Part shown: one piece after another, positions 22,700 to 35,148 of the stretch | Layout: each line of letters opens with the position of its first letter | How positions within the stretch are numbered: the first letter of the stretch is position 1 | Assembly (NCBI GenBank): GCA_964017235.1 | Contig: OZ024936.1 | Location: forward strand, 38,028,040-38,092,039 | Origin: Sabellastarte sp. h YS-2021 | Taxonomy: Eukaryota > Annelida > Polychaeta > Sabellida > Sabellidae | Reading direction: 5' to 3' | Length of the DNA stretch: 64,000 nucleotides | Translations under genes and position numbers: made by a program | The notes under the pieces: model-generated | What the model saw: only the letters and a program-made list of their open reading frames with translations | Told to the model about the DNA's origin: nothing | Database searches by the model: none

Positions 22700-23235
22700 A
22701 TAAGAAACCATATGTGGAGAGTCTAGAAAGCAAGTCAAATTCCCCCAACCCCCCTGTATGGGTCAAACTGGGGTAATAAAAAGCAGATTTTGTATTTTGC
22801 CTTATATCCCCTTTATTATTGCTTTTACAGCTTTAGAACGTTTTGAGTCTAGGTAGCCTGTCAGATTTACCCCTGGCCCCCCTTATGGATCCAACTGGGG
22901 TAATAAAATAGCGGATTTTGTCTTTTGGCCTTATATCTAATTTGTATTGCTTTTAACAGCTTTAGAATGCATTGCCAGATTATAGGAAACCATACACAGA
23001 GATTCTAGATATTTGTTCATATTTACCCCTGACCCCCCTATGTGCCAAACTGGGGTCATAACAGATTTGGGGCTTTAGTCTTATATCTCCATTATTATTG
23101 CTTTTACAGCTATCAGTCCAGGTGCTTCATCTCCGTATCTACGGAGGTATTGGGAAACCATATCTGGAGAGTCTATAGCCGGATAGATTTACCCCTGACC
23201 CCCCTTATGGGTCAAACTGGGGTCATAAAATAGCA
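22700..23235. repeat. Four-unit degenerate tandem repeat
   Basis: A CCAAACTGGGGT(A/C)ATAA core recurs near 22,764, 22,890, 23,045 and 23,213. It is preceded each time by CCCCTGACCCCCCTTATGG-like text and followed by TTATATCTCCTTTATTATTG and GCTTTTACAGCT. Spacing varies from about 127 to 168 bp. Confidence 0.75.
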
Positions 23236-23930
23236 CTTAATAATCAGCATTACAATTTCCATGTGTAAGTACATTATGTAACACTTTTTTTGATTTGCAT
23301 TATAATAATATAATAACTAATAATGTAATATAATATTAATTGAGCTTTCCTTTTAAAATGCATAGATTGAACTATTCTTGAGTCAATTTTTATTCCTTTC
23401 ATGCATAGCAACTGTATCAATACTACAGAGAAAGAACTCCTATAAATCTATCATAGTGTCTAGTGATAGGAGATGTGAGGAGGACTTTATTGCAAAATAA
23501 AATAAGTGCTAGGTGTGAGATATTTAATTTGATATGCACAAGTCACAGATAAGGATTTGATTAACTGGGTTAAAGGTCACAGAATAAACTAGGGTTTATA
23601 ATATGATCGTAAGTATTCTTTTTTCGTAGGCATATTTTACATCTAAAACAACTCTTCTTACAAACTATAGCATTTATTCAATTAATTTTTCACAATTTAT
23701 GACCATAGAAAACAAAATAAAGCTTATATTTTTATTTCATGCTAATATGTAAACCACCACACTGTCTGTTTAATTTTCTTTCACTTCTCTCAGCCTGCTG
23801 GTTTTTCTTTTCAAAAACCTTTTTGTCATTTTATGCTATATTTCATCTAACCTTTGGCCAACCTTTGTTTCTGTAAGCAAAAACATTTTTTCTGGTTTGG
23901 TTACAATATATGATACTTCACAACACACAA
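23236..23930. other. No recognised feature
   Basis: AT-rich spacer between the array and a LINE tail; no coding pattern was seen. Confidence 0.4.
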
Positions 23931-23934
23931 GGAA

Positions 23935-24240
23935 CTAAGGTCTTACTGCACAAAATTTTAAAAGCCGGGAACAATCTTTGCCGCTTTTGCAATATTATGC
24001 CTGAAATGCCAACTCATGTCTGCAGACTGCCAATACTCAACTGAATTATGGCTCCTAATTAAACACTGGATCTATAAGGGAACTGGTTCAACTTTCAACG
24101 CAGCCCGAAAATCACTATTACTTGGATTTGAGGGTCATGATTCCATTGACTTCTTCAAAAATGCCATAATCCTCATAACTAAATCATACATTTTAAATAT
24201 CTTAAAGAGAGTAGTAAACCTAACTAAAATGTAATTCAGT
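23935..24240 (+). pseudogene. Tx1/L1-like LINE ORF2 C-terminal fragment
   Basis: The 24,016-24,234 frame reads YSTELWLLIKHWIYK, then LLLGF, then NAIILITKSYILNILKR. This matches the very end of Tx1/L1 ORF2, where a zinc-knuckle is followed by an FW-W-F helix and an ILI-K-YIYK helix. Just upstream in a second frame lie CRFCNIMPEMPTHVC (C-x2-C ... H ... C), the knuckle itself, so one frameshift separates them. No RT is present; this is a 5'-truncated 3' end, the usual form of a LINE insertion. Confidence 0.6.
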
Positions 24241-26150
24241 CACATATCATGTCTTTCATGAACAGTCATACCTGTCAGTCATACCAGATTCTACTATTTT
24301 AATTGGATGCTCATCTTAAGCCTAATCCAGAGTTTTAATATTAATATGTAGTATAAAAGTATATAATGACCACTATATCGAAAATGATCATTATTCAGTC
24401 AACTGTATCATTGTATGATCAAACCTGGATAAGTATTGTGTCTGTATAAATTACATGTCAATTTAATGTAACCTTGTACATTTTTGTACTATTTTTTTCT
24501 TATTGTGATTGCATATTTCTATGTTTAAAAAGAACAATTTAGAAAAACATTTCTGATAACTGAGTTTCCTTTAGATCTATTTAAACCTGCACATCCCAGA
24601 CATGTTGAAACGCACAGGCAATTACATTAGAGAATGTTGATCCACAAGATGTACCCAGGTTTTGAGATGACTCAAACTTGTCCCCTCTCAAGCATCATCA
24701 ATTGATGCCAATAAGGCCTAAAATTAATTCCCCAAATGATAACACTTCAGGCACCCATAACATACAATTGCCAATAATAATCTCAAGGCAGACAATGCCT
24801 CAACACAGTTATTATCAAAACCCATCGCTAAAAATACTTGAGCGGATCTATATGGCTATTATATCTAGAAACAACAGACCCAGCAACCTGGAAACACATT
24901 AAACAATTGCCATGGTATACCAGACTTGGTAGATTAGCAAGGAGAAAGGAGATATAATACCAATACAGATCACCCACAAATTCATTTATCTTCACCCAGA
25001 AACCATTTACTCTCCTTATCTAAAAACATTAACCACAAGACATGTGTTAACCTATCCTCATCATGCACAATAACCTCACATCAACCACATGTTGCAGATT
25101 TACTGTACTAAATAAGCCGTGTAATCTATAACATAACTTCTATTACAAGCATGTGCCAACAGCCAGACAAGCTAATGATACAATAAAGTTAATGTTTCGT
25201 CAAATATGTAGAAACAACTGCCAAAAAGTGATAACAAAGTTACAGCTGAACCACCTAGAAACAAGCCACATTTGTTCGGGTTTCGTACAAGTGTTTATTC
25301 CACAACAGTTTATGTTCTTCAGATAAGTAAACAATCTGTACTAATTAAAAATTTAAAAAAAATTTAATCAATTTAAAATGAATAATCAATTAATTAAATA
25401 AAACAATAAACAGTGATTGACAAACCTAATCTAGGATTAATGTTTAACACTGACATGGCAATTATTGTGCAAAAATGGCTTGTTATTCTTCGGATGCAGT
25501 TGACAGAATCATTTACCAAATATCCTCCTGTTATCAAGAGACTTAATTTTGGACTTACATTTAAATTAGGACCTGAATTGGATATAATATTAGGCCATTG
25601 GTTACAATTGTATGCACCTATGCCTCCTGAATCCATCAGCAAAGTACCAATGAAACACATGTAAAAGATAAATGCCATCATGCAGTATTTAGGATGTGTT
25701 TGCTCAACAGATGTCATCATAAACACATAACGCAACCAGATCAAATATTAGCTTGTTCATCCAAATGAAAAACCCCGATATTAGCACCTATATGCAATAA
25801 TAATGACTGATTGAATAACTACATCGACACAGATGACAGCCCCACTCATGGTAGCTCGTACTGCAAACGCTTATACAACTTTCACACACCTATACCAAAT
25901 CTGCAAAACATTGACATTTTCAAAACACTCAAAGACAATCATCATTTACTTTCTACGTCCATTGTCATCTTTATTACATTAGTATCTTACCAGAACACTC
26001 AAGGTGTGCACCATCAAGCATAAATGGGACAAAATAAAATGGTTCTTTTGCCTTTGCCACAATACAATGTGAAACCCTAGACACAAGTCTATCTATGTTG
26101 ACTTTCCATCAATCCACAAACGTATTTATTTTACTTGCAAAGATTGTCAA
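24241..26150. other. No recognised gene
   Basis: The longest frame is 25,394-25,744 (-), 116 residues, Ile/Met/Ser-rich and without a motif I recognise. An overlapping + frame also exists, so it may be chance. No repeats were noticed. Confidence 0.35.
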
Positions 26151-26156
26151 TTCGGT

Positions 26157-26746
26157 GCACGGAAAAGTGCCCTCCTAGAAAAGTACCCTCCTAGAAGACT
26201 GCCCTCCTAGAAAAGTGCCCTCCTTTTGAGGGGCTGGAAAAGTGCCCTGCTTTTCTCAAATGATACGCCATAAAAAATTTTACAAGCATTTTAATAAGCA
26301 TTTTATAGATATTTAATTCAGGGAATTATAAAATGATTGTGACATCATATTTATAACACACAAGTAAGCACACATAGGAAGTAACCACTAATTTCACTGG
26401 TTATGGTGATAAAGTTGGAGCCCAACTTAGGAGTCAGGATCCTGAGTTGGTCTCCAACAATAACATACATTTATTCATTCATGAAAGCCTGAGCAGCTAT
26501 TGGAATCCACATAAAGCACACTTCAAACACTAAAAAATTGAAGTGTACCTTTTATCATAAAAGCCTGCATGAGCGGCTACTTTGTGAATAAAACATTTTA
26601 AAATAATTTCACAGTACATCATCTGAGACAAGGAGGGCAGTTTTCCACCCCTTAAAAATTGAAGGAGGGCAGTCTTCTGGGAGGGCATTTTTCAAGGAGG
26701 GCACGTTTCTAGGAGGGCACTTTTCTAGGAGGGCACTTTTCATGGA
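26157..26746. mobile_element. Miniature inverted-repeat element built of short repeats
   Basis: The left end (26,160-26,255) is a run of 15-17 bp units GAAAAGTGCCCTCCTA. The right end (26,620-26,746) is the inverse run TAGGAGGGCACTTTTC. Both runs even share the variant AGAAGACTGCCCTCC. The interior (about 370 bp) is non-coding and holds a hairpin at 26,414-26,458 (GTTGGAGCCCAACTTAGGAG against its near complement). The element can be read as a fold-back transposon with imperfect inverted repeats of about 100 bp. Confidence 0.75.
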
Positions 26747-27930
26747 TTCGTCAATTCATGTAATCCTGAATCCAACACTTGATAAAGGTTCATTGGTTGA
26801 ACTAGATATTCAAACCATCATAAGTGTATTCTTGTGCCACCACAAGATGTATGATTCTTAAAACATGGTAAGTATGCCAGATTATGCTACTAAACCTTAT
26901 TTGTATAAATGTGCACAAACCGATGGTGTAATTAATGCATCTGAGTATCTACATATCTTCAGTAGATATCAAATGGTGTACTTTCCAATTGTTGGATTAT
27001 TATATCTGCAATCTGTTGTATTGTATTATGTATACGATGTCACTATTCTGTATTATATTATTCTTCATAGTAGCAAGCCAAGAAAAGTCATTAATGTAAA
27101 TGACTGCATTGTAATACTTTATTGCAAATGTATATCTAAATACAACATATACCATATACTAGCATCACACATTTATGGTTAACAGTGAAACAAAATTCAA
27201 TTTAACAAACCATTCTTCTTATAATTAAAATACTAACTAAAGGTAACAATTGCCTTACGAGTATAGATACTTACAAGAATGGAATTCTGTATCTTGAAGC
27301 CCAGCCCAGTGAGCATTTCATATGTTTATAAATGTTTATAGACATACACATTGAAAGGTTGATATTAGGTTTAAAAATGAAAACAGGTGTAAACGTTTAG
27401 ATTTAAAACATTTATTAATGTTTATTTTGTAAATGTATATCAATGTTAATATTTGCAATGTATATAAACGTTGAGGAATTAAAAAAATTTCAATGTTTAT
27501 TAATGTTTCTTTATAGAAATATCATCAATGCAGCATAAGTTTAAAAAGTTTATTAATGTTTTCTTAAAGTACCCAATACTTAAACTTGAGTAAGTATGTT
27601 AAATAGTACATACTTATAAACATTTTATTCTGACAGATTAACATTTGGTCGAAGAGTGAAACCAGGGCCAGTATTCACAAAGGGTTTTAGCCAGGGCTTA
27701 GGCTTAAAGTTGAGACTTTTGTCTAAAGTTTCTGCCCCATAACTAGTAAGACTTTTGTCTTAGGCTTAGTGGTATTCACAAAGAATTTAATTGATTTGTT
27801 TCACCTCTGGTTGAAAGACTAGCTGGGCCACGGTGGATGCGCTACAGTCCATCTTAAGTTTGGCTGACTCCTAAGTTGGGCTCCAACACTTTCCTCATCT
27901 CCTATGCCATCCAAATCTAAGTCCTTTCCT
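26747..27930. other. Non-coding stretch with short dispersed motifs
   Basis: No gene was recognised. TTTATTAATGTTT recurs near 27,420, 27,500 and 27,549. GTATTCACAAAG occurs as a direct repeat at 27,671-27,682 and 27,772-27,783. At 27,868-27,890 lies the exact inverse of the left hairpin arm at 26,414-26,436. Confidence 0.4.
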
Positions 27931-27934
27931 ACAG

Positions 27935-28054
27935 AATTTCCAATGGTATTTCATTTGGAATGATTTGCCTGATGATGTAAGTTTAGCCACTTCTTTCCAC
28001 TCATTCAGAAAGAAGCTTAAAACCTATCTCTTTACACAAGCATATACACCCTAA
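27935..28054 (+). pseudogene. LINE ORF2 C-terminal tail
   Basis: One + frame reads WNDLPDDVSLATSFHSFRKK, then LKTYLFTQAYTP and a TAA at 28,052. This WN-LP--V-----S---F---LKT-LF pattern is the standard end of CR1/L2/RTE-type LINE ORF2 proteins. Only about 40 codons remain, so it is a 5'-truncated insertion tail. The second copy of the same pattern in this window is at 31,750-31,830 (-). Confidence 0.7.
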
Positions 28055-30796
28055 TTTCTCCTTTTCCTAGTTTCTCTCCGTGGTGTTGAACCTTGCTATG
28101 TCTCAGGTTTATGATTATAGTTTTATGCTTTTTCTGTTTGGTGCATCTAGAGTCTGTCTTCAGATGGAGATTATATCCTAAGAAAAATACTATTAAAATT
28201 AGACTTAGAAAATTTCAGTCATGTGTTTCATTCAACCCAGTAATACTTACCAATTGACACTTATATTCCAAAGAGATAACAGCAAACTACAATAATCTAC
28301 TTACTATGATACACAGACTCAATAGATTTGACCTAACAGGTTAGATCTAGTGTAAAATTACCCTTTAGCTTTCTGTCTTATCCACCATTCTCTTCTTGTT
28401 GAATGTTATAGCCAAGTAGATACTCAAACTTCTTGTTCATCTCTGAATTCAGTGAGACGAAGCTAGCATCATTTGTTTAGATGGTTCTGCAAATTACAAC
28501 CCATCTCCACACTTTCTCCAATACTCAAGATATTTGAGTATTCAACTTACCAATTGTCGATCAGACAATATCTCTTCCTATCATTGATATTCCCAGTGTA
28601 AGTTTTTTTAACATGCAATGTCTGCAACGTTAAATAATTCAACTTATAATTCACTTTAATATTATTTAAATATTCTATAATTCTGTAATTACAGTTATTT
28701 TCATTTATTTTAATATCATTTCTAGTCTCTTGATTTGGTTTGAACATTCGGTTGGAGAGTTTCAATACCATTAAAGGCTCCATTTCTATTGCATACACAC
28801 ATAATGCACTACTATAGAACTGCATATGCATGACTGCATGATTATTTGTATTATTGTATGGTGCTTATATTTGTATTTAATTGCATGATTGTTTACACAC
28901 AATTCACAATTTCTTTACTTATGGTATTTGCTACTTATTTTTGAATAGTATTGAAATTGAAACTTTGTTTTTTTTTGTTGAAATTTTGTGGGACTATACA
29001 GGGTGGCAATAACAAAAGGCAATTAGGTTACGCCTATCTGATGCCTCATATTTTACACACATTCGAGTGTTTCAACTTTTGCAACAATTCAATTATTTGT
29101 CCATATTTTAGCAATTATATCATATTTATTTAGTTGTATTTATTTCAGGTGTTGGGAAAAAGTTGAGAAAGCTGAAGATTCTCTCAACCTTCAGCAACTT
29201 TTCTTATTCAGTCATCAACTAAATACTTTTGAAGCTATTAAAAACCTCACCATCCCAACTTCTACCTCTATAATAATTACCTCATGTATTTCTCACCTCA
29301 CCATTACTCGCTCTCTGATTGGACCTAATCAACCCATATAATTTGCTAATACCTCATCTATAACATTTCTATAGTTGTACAATTACTGCAACACTTAAAC
29401 TCACGAATGCAACACAATAGTCCAAAGCTTCAATATATTATGACACATTGTAACTTACTTGCCAACAGAAAATGATTGTTTATAATCTGACCAATCACAT
29501 GTAATGATTATGTTCCCAATGTAATACGTTGTGAAATGAATTTTTATTCAACTGAAAGAACATTTTGTAAAGAGTATTAATACAACACATTTCTATTATT
29601 GTAAAGTGTATTTTATATTTCACAATGAACACTATGGTGAAATACATCCACCAGGGTTTTCACTCAGTCACACCAATTCTTGCAACCAGTTTGGCATGGT
29701 TTTTCACTGTTTTGGACTTACTGACATTAAAGTCCAGGTTTGCGATGTTTCCTGAACAACTGGATCATTCGGGGTTTTTTTTTTGGATAGCAATACCTTT
29801 CGTAACAAATACACCTTGTAGTACTGCAATGTTAATTAGTATAACTTACAAAATAAAAATGTTCTTGGACTCTCTTATATAGGGTAGTGCATTTTCAATC
29901 AATTGCATAAATACAAGGTGGGTATGTAGTAATGTACATATCTAACCTTCACTTATTAGGGAAAAACAATACGCAAATGATGAAATTTAATAAAAAGCAC
30001 TCATTCCTATTTTACGATAACCCATCACAAAGCCAAGTTTATTAAGCACAGCTCTCTTTCTCTTTACCTCACACAACAAATCTTTATAGACATCATATTG
30101 ATAATCTGACCAATCACAGTTTTGAAAGCCAGGCACTTAGTATGTATTTCTTGTAGATATACTTCTGCTGCATTGGGCAGATTAGAATTAACAACAGGAG
30201 ACATAACATCTAAATTCTAAGGGCCTACATCAAAATTCATTTCTAAATTTATTATTCTAAATTAATCAATCACTTATATTAGGAAATATAATTTAAATTC
30301 TATCGCCATATTTTCAAGCTTAGTTTACCATAAAAAATGAAAATATTTAATTATTTAACTTTATATTTCACATATTCCATACTAAATTTATGCTTATATT
30401 AAATAGGTGTTTTTGTACTTTGTTGTTTAAAGTATATCAGAATAAAGTGAAAGAAGACAAAATATGTGTAAAAGAATGAATCCACAAGGAAATGGTTATT
30501 TAATTTGTGTGAACTGTAATTGTGTGACTGAAACATCAAATATATTAGAATGGATTGTTTAAAAAATAAATGGTGTCTATATTCTATAACTATATTCTGT
30601 GTGCTTATTGACAGTCTAGTTGATCCCATTGTCCAATATCCAAACCTATTTTGGGTTACGATACATTATGCCACTCCTCTCGCAAGCCAATCAGGAACAT
30701 TTTATTAGCCAAGTGAACTTTACAGACTCTACCAATTAAAAGCAAGCCAATCAAACTTTAATTATTAAGATAAATAAATTCGAACATTAATTAATA
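28055..30796. other. No recognised gene
   Basis: AT-rich DNA with short frames only (longest 94 residues, 28,547-28,831 minus, without motifs). A hairpin-like AAAGTTGAGAAAGCTGAAG with its near complement lies near 29,157-29,205. Confidence 0.4.
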
Positions 30797-30960
30797 CACT
30801 AGAATCTCTATTATCTGACCCTCTATTATCCAAATTTTCAATTATCCAACCTTAAACCCAGTCTCCCCACGCTATTAAAGCCTGTCCTATTATCCGACCT
30901 TTCTATTATCCGACCAAATTTCTACTCTCCCAAGATGGTGGAATAATAGATGTTCTACTG
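30797..30960. mobile_element. pogo/Tigger-like miniature element
   Basis: The left end CACTAGAATCTCTATTAT and the right end (complement CAGTAGAACATCTATTAT) form imperfect inverted repeats. Internal TCTATTATCCGACC motifs occur in several copies. The CAGTAGAA...TTATCCGA ends are characteristic of the pogo/Tigger branch of Tc1/mariner. The expected TA duplication is present on the left (30,795-30,796) but reads TG on the right. No transposase is present. Confidence 0.6.
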
Positions 30961-31630
30961 TGAAATGAAATCCAAAAAATCATCAAAAGCATGGTATAAT
31001 GCAATTATCAAGTATTTTCCTAGACATAAACTACTATGAACCAATCAGATGGAAGAGGTAGAGTAAAAGGTGCTGCAAGAGGTACGACACCAAATAATGC
31101 AGCAATTTTTGGTAGGTGGTGAGCTTGCATGCACTGCTTGTGAGTTTGTATCTACCAATAAGAAGCTTTATGTGTTCTTTTGACATTTGCCACATGTATG
31201 TTTATATTTGTAGGTAACCAAAAAGAATAAACAATGACAAATAAATAAATAAAAGTAGTCACAAGATTTCACTATCTATTTGTAAAAGATGCATATTTCA
31301 ATAGTAATACGTTTTCTGATGTTATATGCAAAATCGAAGTATTAAAACACTTTATTAACGCTCAATGATGGTCTATGCACCATTTTGCCCTTATGACTCA
31401 AAAACTATAGCATCAATCCAATTTGGTGGACAGATATTACATGGGGTACAGACAGATTCCTCCAAATTTGGTAAAATTTGAGTGAATATTAAAGTCAAGA
31501 GACAATTTTTCTGATTTTCAATAGGGTGTATACAGTGCAACTGATTCTCTTCATCACAAACTAAAAATCAATATTTTGCTTTCTAATGATGTTATTACTT
31601 AATGATCTCACAAAGGGGAACTCAGTGCAC
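30961..31630. other. No recognised feature
   Basis: Spacer up to the 3' end of the L2/CR1-like LINE. Nothing beyond short frames was seen. Confidence 0.4.
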
Positions 31631-31634
31631 TGGT

Positions 31635-31960
31635 TAACAGAAATCATTTATTGTAAGGAGAGTTGAGGGGCGGTCAAGGTCAGTGATCTGGAGTTATGGG
31701 TGTGACAAAGAGGGAAGGAGCCTAACTGGAGCTGAAGAGGTGGGATTTAAGGTGTTTCCTGAATGCTGCAACAGAGGGGCTACTTCTTATTTGGAAGGGG
31801 AAAGAGTTCCAAAGAACTGGGGCATAGTGACTGGAAGAATTAGAAAAGTGTTTGATTTATGAACTCTACGGTCAAAAGTGGGGGTATGGAGGAACTTAAG
31901 TTTGGGGGTGCTTTTGCCTTGTATTTCTGGACAGTCCCCCCAAAGTTCCCCAACACAGTA
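31635..31960 (-). pseudogene. L2/CR1-like LINE, 3' end (piece 4)
   Basis: The minus strand reads FDRRVHKSNTF, then HYAPVLWNSFPLP and PSVAAFRKHLKSHLF at about 31,745-31,885, the standard ORF2 tail of the L2/CR1 group. The remaining bases to 31,635 are 3' UTR. A foreign stretch (31,961-32,870) separates this tail from the rest of the RT. Confidence 0.75.
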
Positions 31961-32870
31961 ATCACACAACAGAGGGTACTCAGTTTATTAAAAATACATA
32001 TGATTCTTTAACATGTGTAAATACATTCACTATGTCTAGTAATATTTACATTTCCCATGAAAATAAATACAAGTTATAATAAATCCAATTCGTGAATACA
32101 TAAAATAGCAAACAACACAGTTAAACTTCATACACTAAGTTAACTGAGCCAGTCAGTCTGACCTTGAAAGCCAAAGTGAAAAATGAAGGTCATAATTTTT
32201 GACCTCCCAAAAGTGAAAAGGGGTGAAGGTCACAGTTCTTCACCTCCAGAAGCAAAGTGTCTGACCAGAGATAGATATGACAGAGTTACACCTGACCTTG
32301 GAAAAAGGTCAAAAGTTAGATTATTAAGGTTAAAGTAAAACAAGGTCACACATGAAAAGAAGGTCAGAATTTTGAAATAAGTTAGAGTCACACTGGAAGG
32401 CTCCAAAAACAACAGTGAATAAGCCAATTCATGGACTAATAGATAATATAATATATTATTGAAAACCTCCGTTTAGGTTAATTAAAACTAATATGGTAAA
32501 ATGTAGACATGTCAAGTATAAAACTGTAAAAATGTCCAACACTCTAACACAACCTCAATAGTGACATGTCATAGAATAAAACCTATTAATACCAAGGTGG
32601 AAAGAGGGAGCGACAGCCCCACAGGGCTGGAAGTTAAATTAGGACAGCCCAACACGATGTCTAGCATACCATAAACTACTTAATGAGTGAGCTGGGATGG
32701 GCAGTTCAAATCTCTAAAAATTACTTTTGGCTCCTGCTGGGTTGACAATCCAAGAAGGACTGAAGATTAAATTACACATGGCCTATGATGCCCCAGACAA
32801 GGACCAATGCCAGACCTTGTTACAAAGAGTGCCTATGTGATCACAAGGCCACCCATGACCTTTTAATTTC
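31961..32870. mobile_element. Putative insertion inside the LINE (unidentified)
   Basis: The LINE reading frame is lost at about 31,960 and resumes at about 32,870. The 0.9-kb stretch between them has no LINE codons. It contains AAGGTCA(C/T)A-type repeats near 32,185-32,350 (GAAGGTCATAATTTTTGACC, GAAGGTCACAGTTCTTCACC). I did not find terminal repeats, so the nature of the insertion is open. Confidence 0.4.
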
Positions 32871-34130
32871 TGGAAGAGGTGTAGGGGTGACTTAATTCTC
32901 TTAGGTAAGCTGGTTGGCCTTGGTTGAGAATTTTGTATGTAATGAGGCCTATTTTAAATTGTTCCCTGTGCCTGACTGGAAGGCAATGGAGTTTTTTCAG
33001 TTGAGGGGTAATGTGAGAGAATTTAGAGGAACGGGTGACAACCCTGCAGAGTGAGTTTTGGGCCTGCTGTAATCACCTTAACTCAAAATCAGTGAGTGAT
33101 ACAAACAGAGAATTGCAGAGTGATACAAACAGAGAATAGTCCTATCTGCTGCTCACCAAAGCATTTGCTAAGAGAACTAATGTTTTAAGATCTAGAAGAG
33201 GAGGAAATCTGTAGAGGTCTCTCGCATGAACTCTGGTAGACTTTATGACCTGTGACACATGGTCTTAGAGAGTGAAGTTAGAATCAAATACCACTCCAGG
33301 GTTCTTGACACTTTGTGCAGGTGAGACCTGATTACCAAGTATATTGATTGGAAGGTGAGGAAGGAGTTGTTTATGGTTGTTTTTGGAGCCTATCAAAATA
33401 AACTTGGTTTGGTCAGGATTCAGTTTTAATTTATTTGTGAACACGAAATTTCAAATGTTGTTTAGGCAGTTCTTTAATGTTTGTATAGATTGACAGAAAT
33501 TAGCTGATGAGAGTGTTAGCTATAATTGGGTATCATCAGCATAAAAGTGGTAATTAATACTACTGTGAGAGTGAATGATTGAGCTGATTGGGTTTGTACA
33601 GAGAGAAAAAAATTAGACCAAGGATGGAGCCCTGGGGCACCCCAAACTGGAGCACAACAAGATGTGAGAATGTGCTACCTACCTTGACTGCGTGTATAAT
33701 TTGAACTAGCCCAAATGCAAGTTCACTGATTCCATAGTAAACATTAAGTCTGTCAAGGAGAATGGTGTGTTCAATGGTATCTAAGGTGGCGGAGAGATCC
33801 AATAAGGTGACGGATGTGACAGACCCTTTAGCCATGTTGAGAAGAAGATCATTCTAAATATTAAGGAGGGCACTTTCAGTAGAGTGATGTTTTCTATAAG
33901 CAGATTGGATAGCGATCATGAGGCCATCATCAAGGTGAGTTTGTAGCTGGACTGCTACTACCCTTTCAAGTATCTTTGAAATAAAGTTAATATTAGAGAC
34001 AGGCCTGTAATTTTTGAAATCTTCGTTGTCTAAGGATGTTTTTTTGAGGATTAAGGTAACATGGGCCTGTTTGAAGAAGTTAGGACACTTACCTTGTTCA
34101 AGACAGGCATTAACTAGAGGATTGCTTGGA
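32870..34130 (-). pseudogene. L2/CR1-like LINE reverse transcriptase (piece 3)
   Basis: Read on the minus strand from 34,130, the RT is nearly complete but frame-broken: NYRPVSNINFISKILERVV, QSAYRKHHSTESALL, VTLLDLSATLDTI (catalytic Asp box), FGVPQGSILG, then FYADDTQL with YADD at 33,532-33,543. Further on come NPDQTKFILIGS and TPQLKKLHWLPV near 32,960-33,000. This succession is characteristic of the L2/CR1 clade. Earlier codons of the same protein resume at 40,595 after a 6.4-kb insertion, later ones at 31,960. Confidence 0.85.
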
Positions 34131-34229
34131 AAAAAAGATAATGTTTTTGCACAGCAAAAACAAAGCGTCCCGAAAAGGATATTAACGTGAGTGGTAAAGT
34201 ATTAAGAAAATGCTCTGCTTTTAGCCTTA

Positions 34230-34795
34230 TACTGTTGTGGCAACCAAAGTGTGCGTAGTCTGCTCTATCTAGTACGATTTTTGAGATATAAGCATTTTTG
34301 TGCTTTGCAATTTTAGCGAAAAAATCTAAAATTCAAAATGGCCGCCATTTTTGCCGAGACAACATGTTTTGAAAATTGTGATGGCCACTCTACAGAGTTA
34401 CCCTGTGCGTCAAAAATTGCGTCGAAATCGCTCTATCTAGCACGGTTTTCGAGATATAAGCATTTTTGTGTTTTGTAATTTTTGCGAAAAATTTGAAAAT
34501 TCAAAATGGCGGCCATTTTGGGTTAGACAAAATTTTTTTTGAAAATTGGGATGACTACTCTGCAGAGATACCCTGTGGGTCAAAAATTTCGTTGAAATTG
34601 CTCTATCTAGCATGGTTTTCAAGATATAAGCATTTTTGTGTTTTGCAATTTTTGCCAAAAATTCGAAAATTCAAAATGGCCGACATTTTGGGCGAGACAA
34701 AAATTTTTTGAAAATTGGGATGGTCACTCTGCAGAGATACCCTGTGGGTCAAAAATTTCATCGAAATCGTTCTATCTAGCACGGTTTTCGAGATA
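34230..34795. repeat. Satellite E, left part, about 170-bp units
   Basis: TCTATCTAG(C/T)A(C/T)GGTTTTCGAG starts units near 34,262, 34,432, 34,601 and 34,771. Each has GATATAAGCATTTTTGTG, TCAAAATGGC(C/G)G(C/A)CATTTTG and TACCCTGTGGGTCAAAAATT. The array resumes at 39,884 beyond the LINE. Confidence 0.9.
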
Positions 34796-35148
34796 GATAG
34801 TTCAAATTTCAGTCCAAAAACACAAATGTGTCATACTGCACTAAAAATAAAATAATAAATACACCAATTAATATTTACAGCAAACAAATATATACAAACA
34901 CACAATGACTGGCAAAAAACCAAATCACAAAATCATAAAAGTTGACTAGAAGACACAAAAGATAAGTATACTACAAAGGTAAAAAAAAAAACAACAAATA
35001 AGATAAGACATAAAAATAATGAAAGAGTTTAAATATTACAATATAATTTTAAAGAGAGACCAGAAAACCATAAACAAGAAAAAGAATGAATTAAAAACCA
35101 AAATATAACTATCACATTATTATGCAAGACTAGATTTTACAGAATAAA

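Noticed and set aside
25394-25744. 116-residue minus frame as a gene, or a nuclear copy of mitochondrial DNA
   Set aside because: No motif, no matching mitochondrial protein pattern, and a competing frame on the + strand. Left unassigned.
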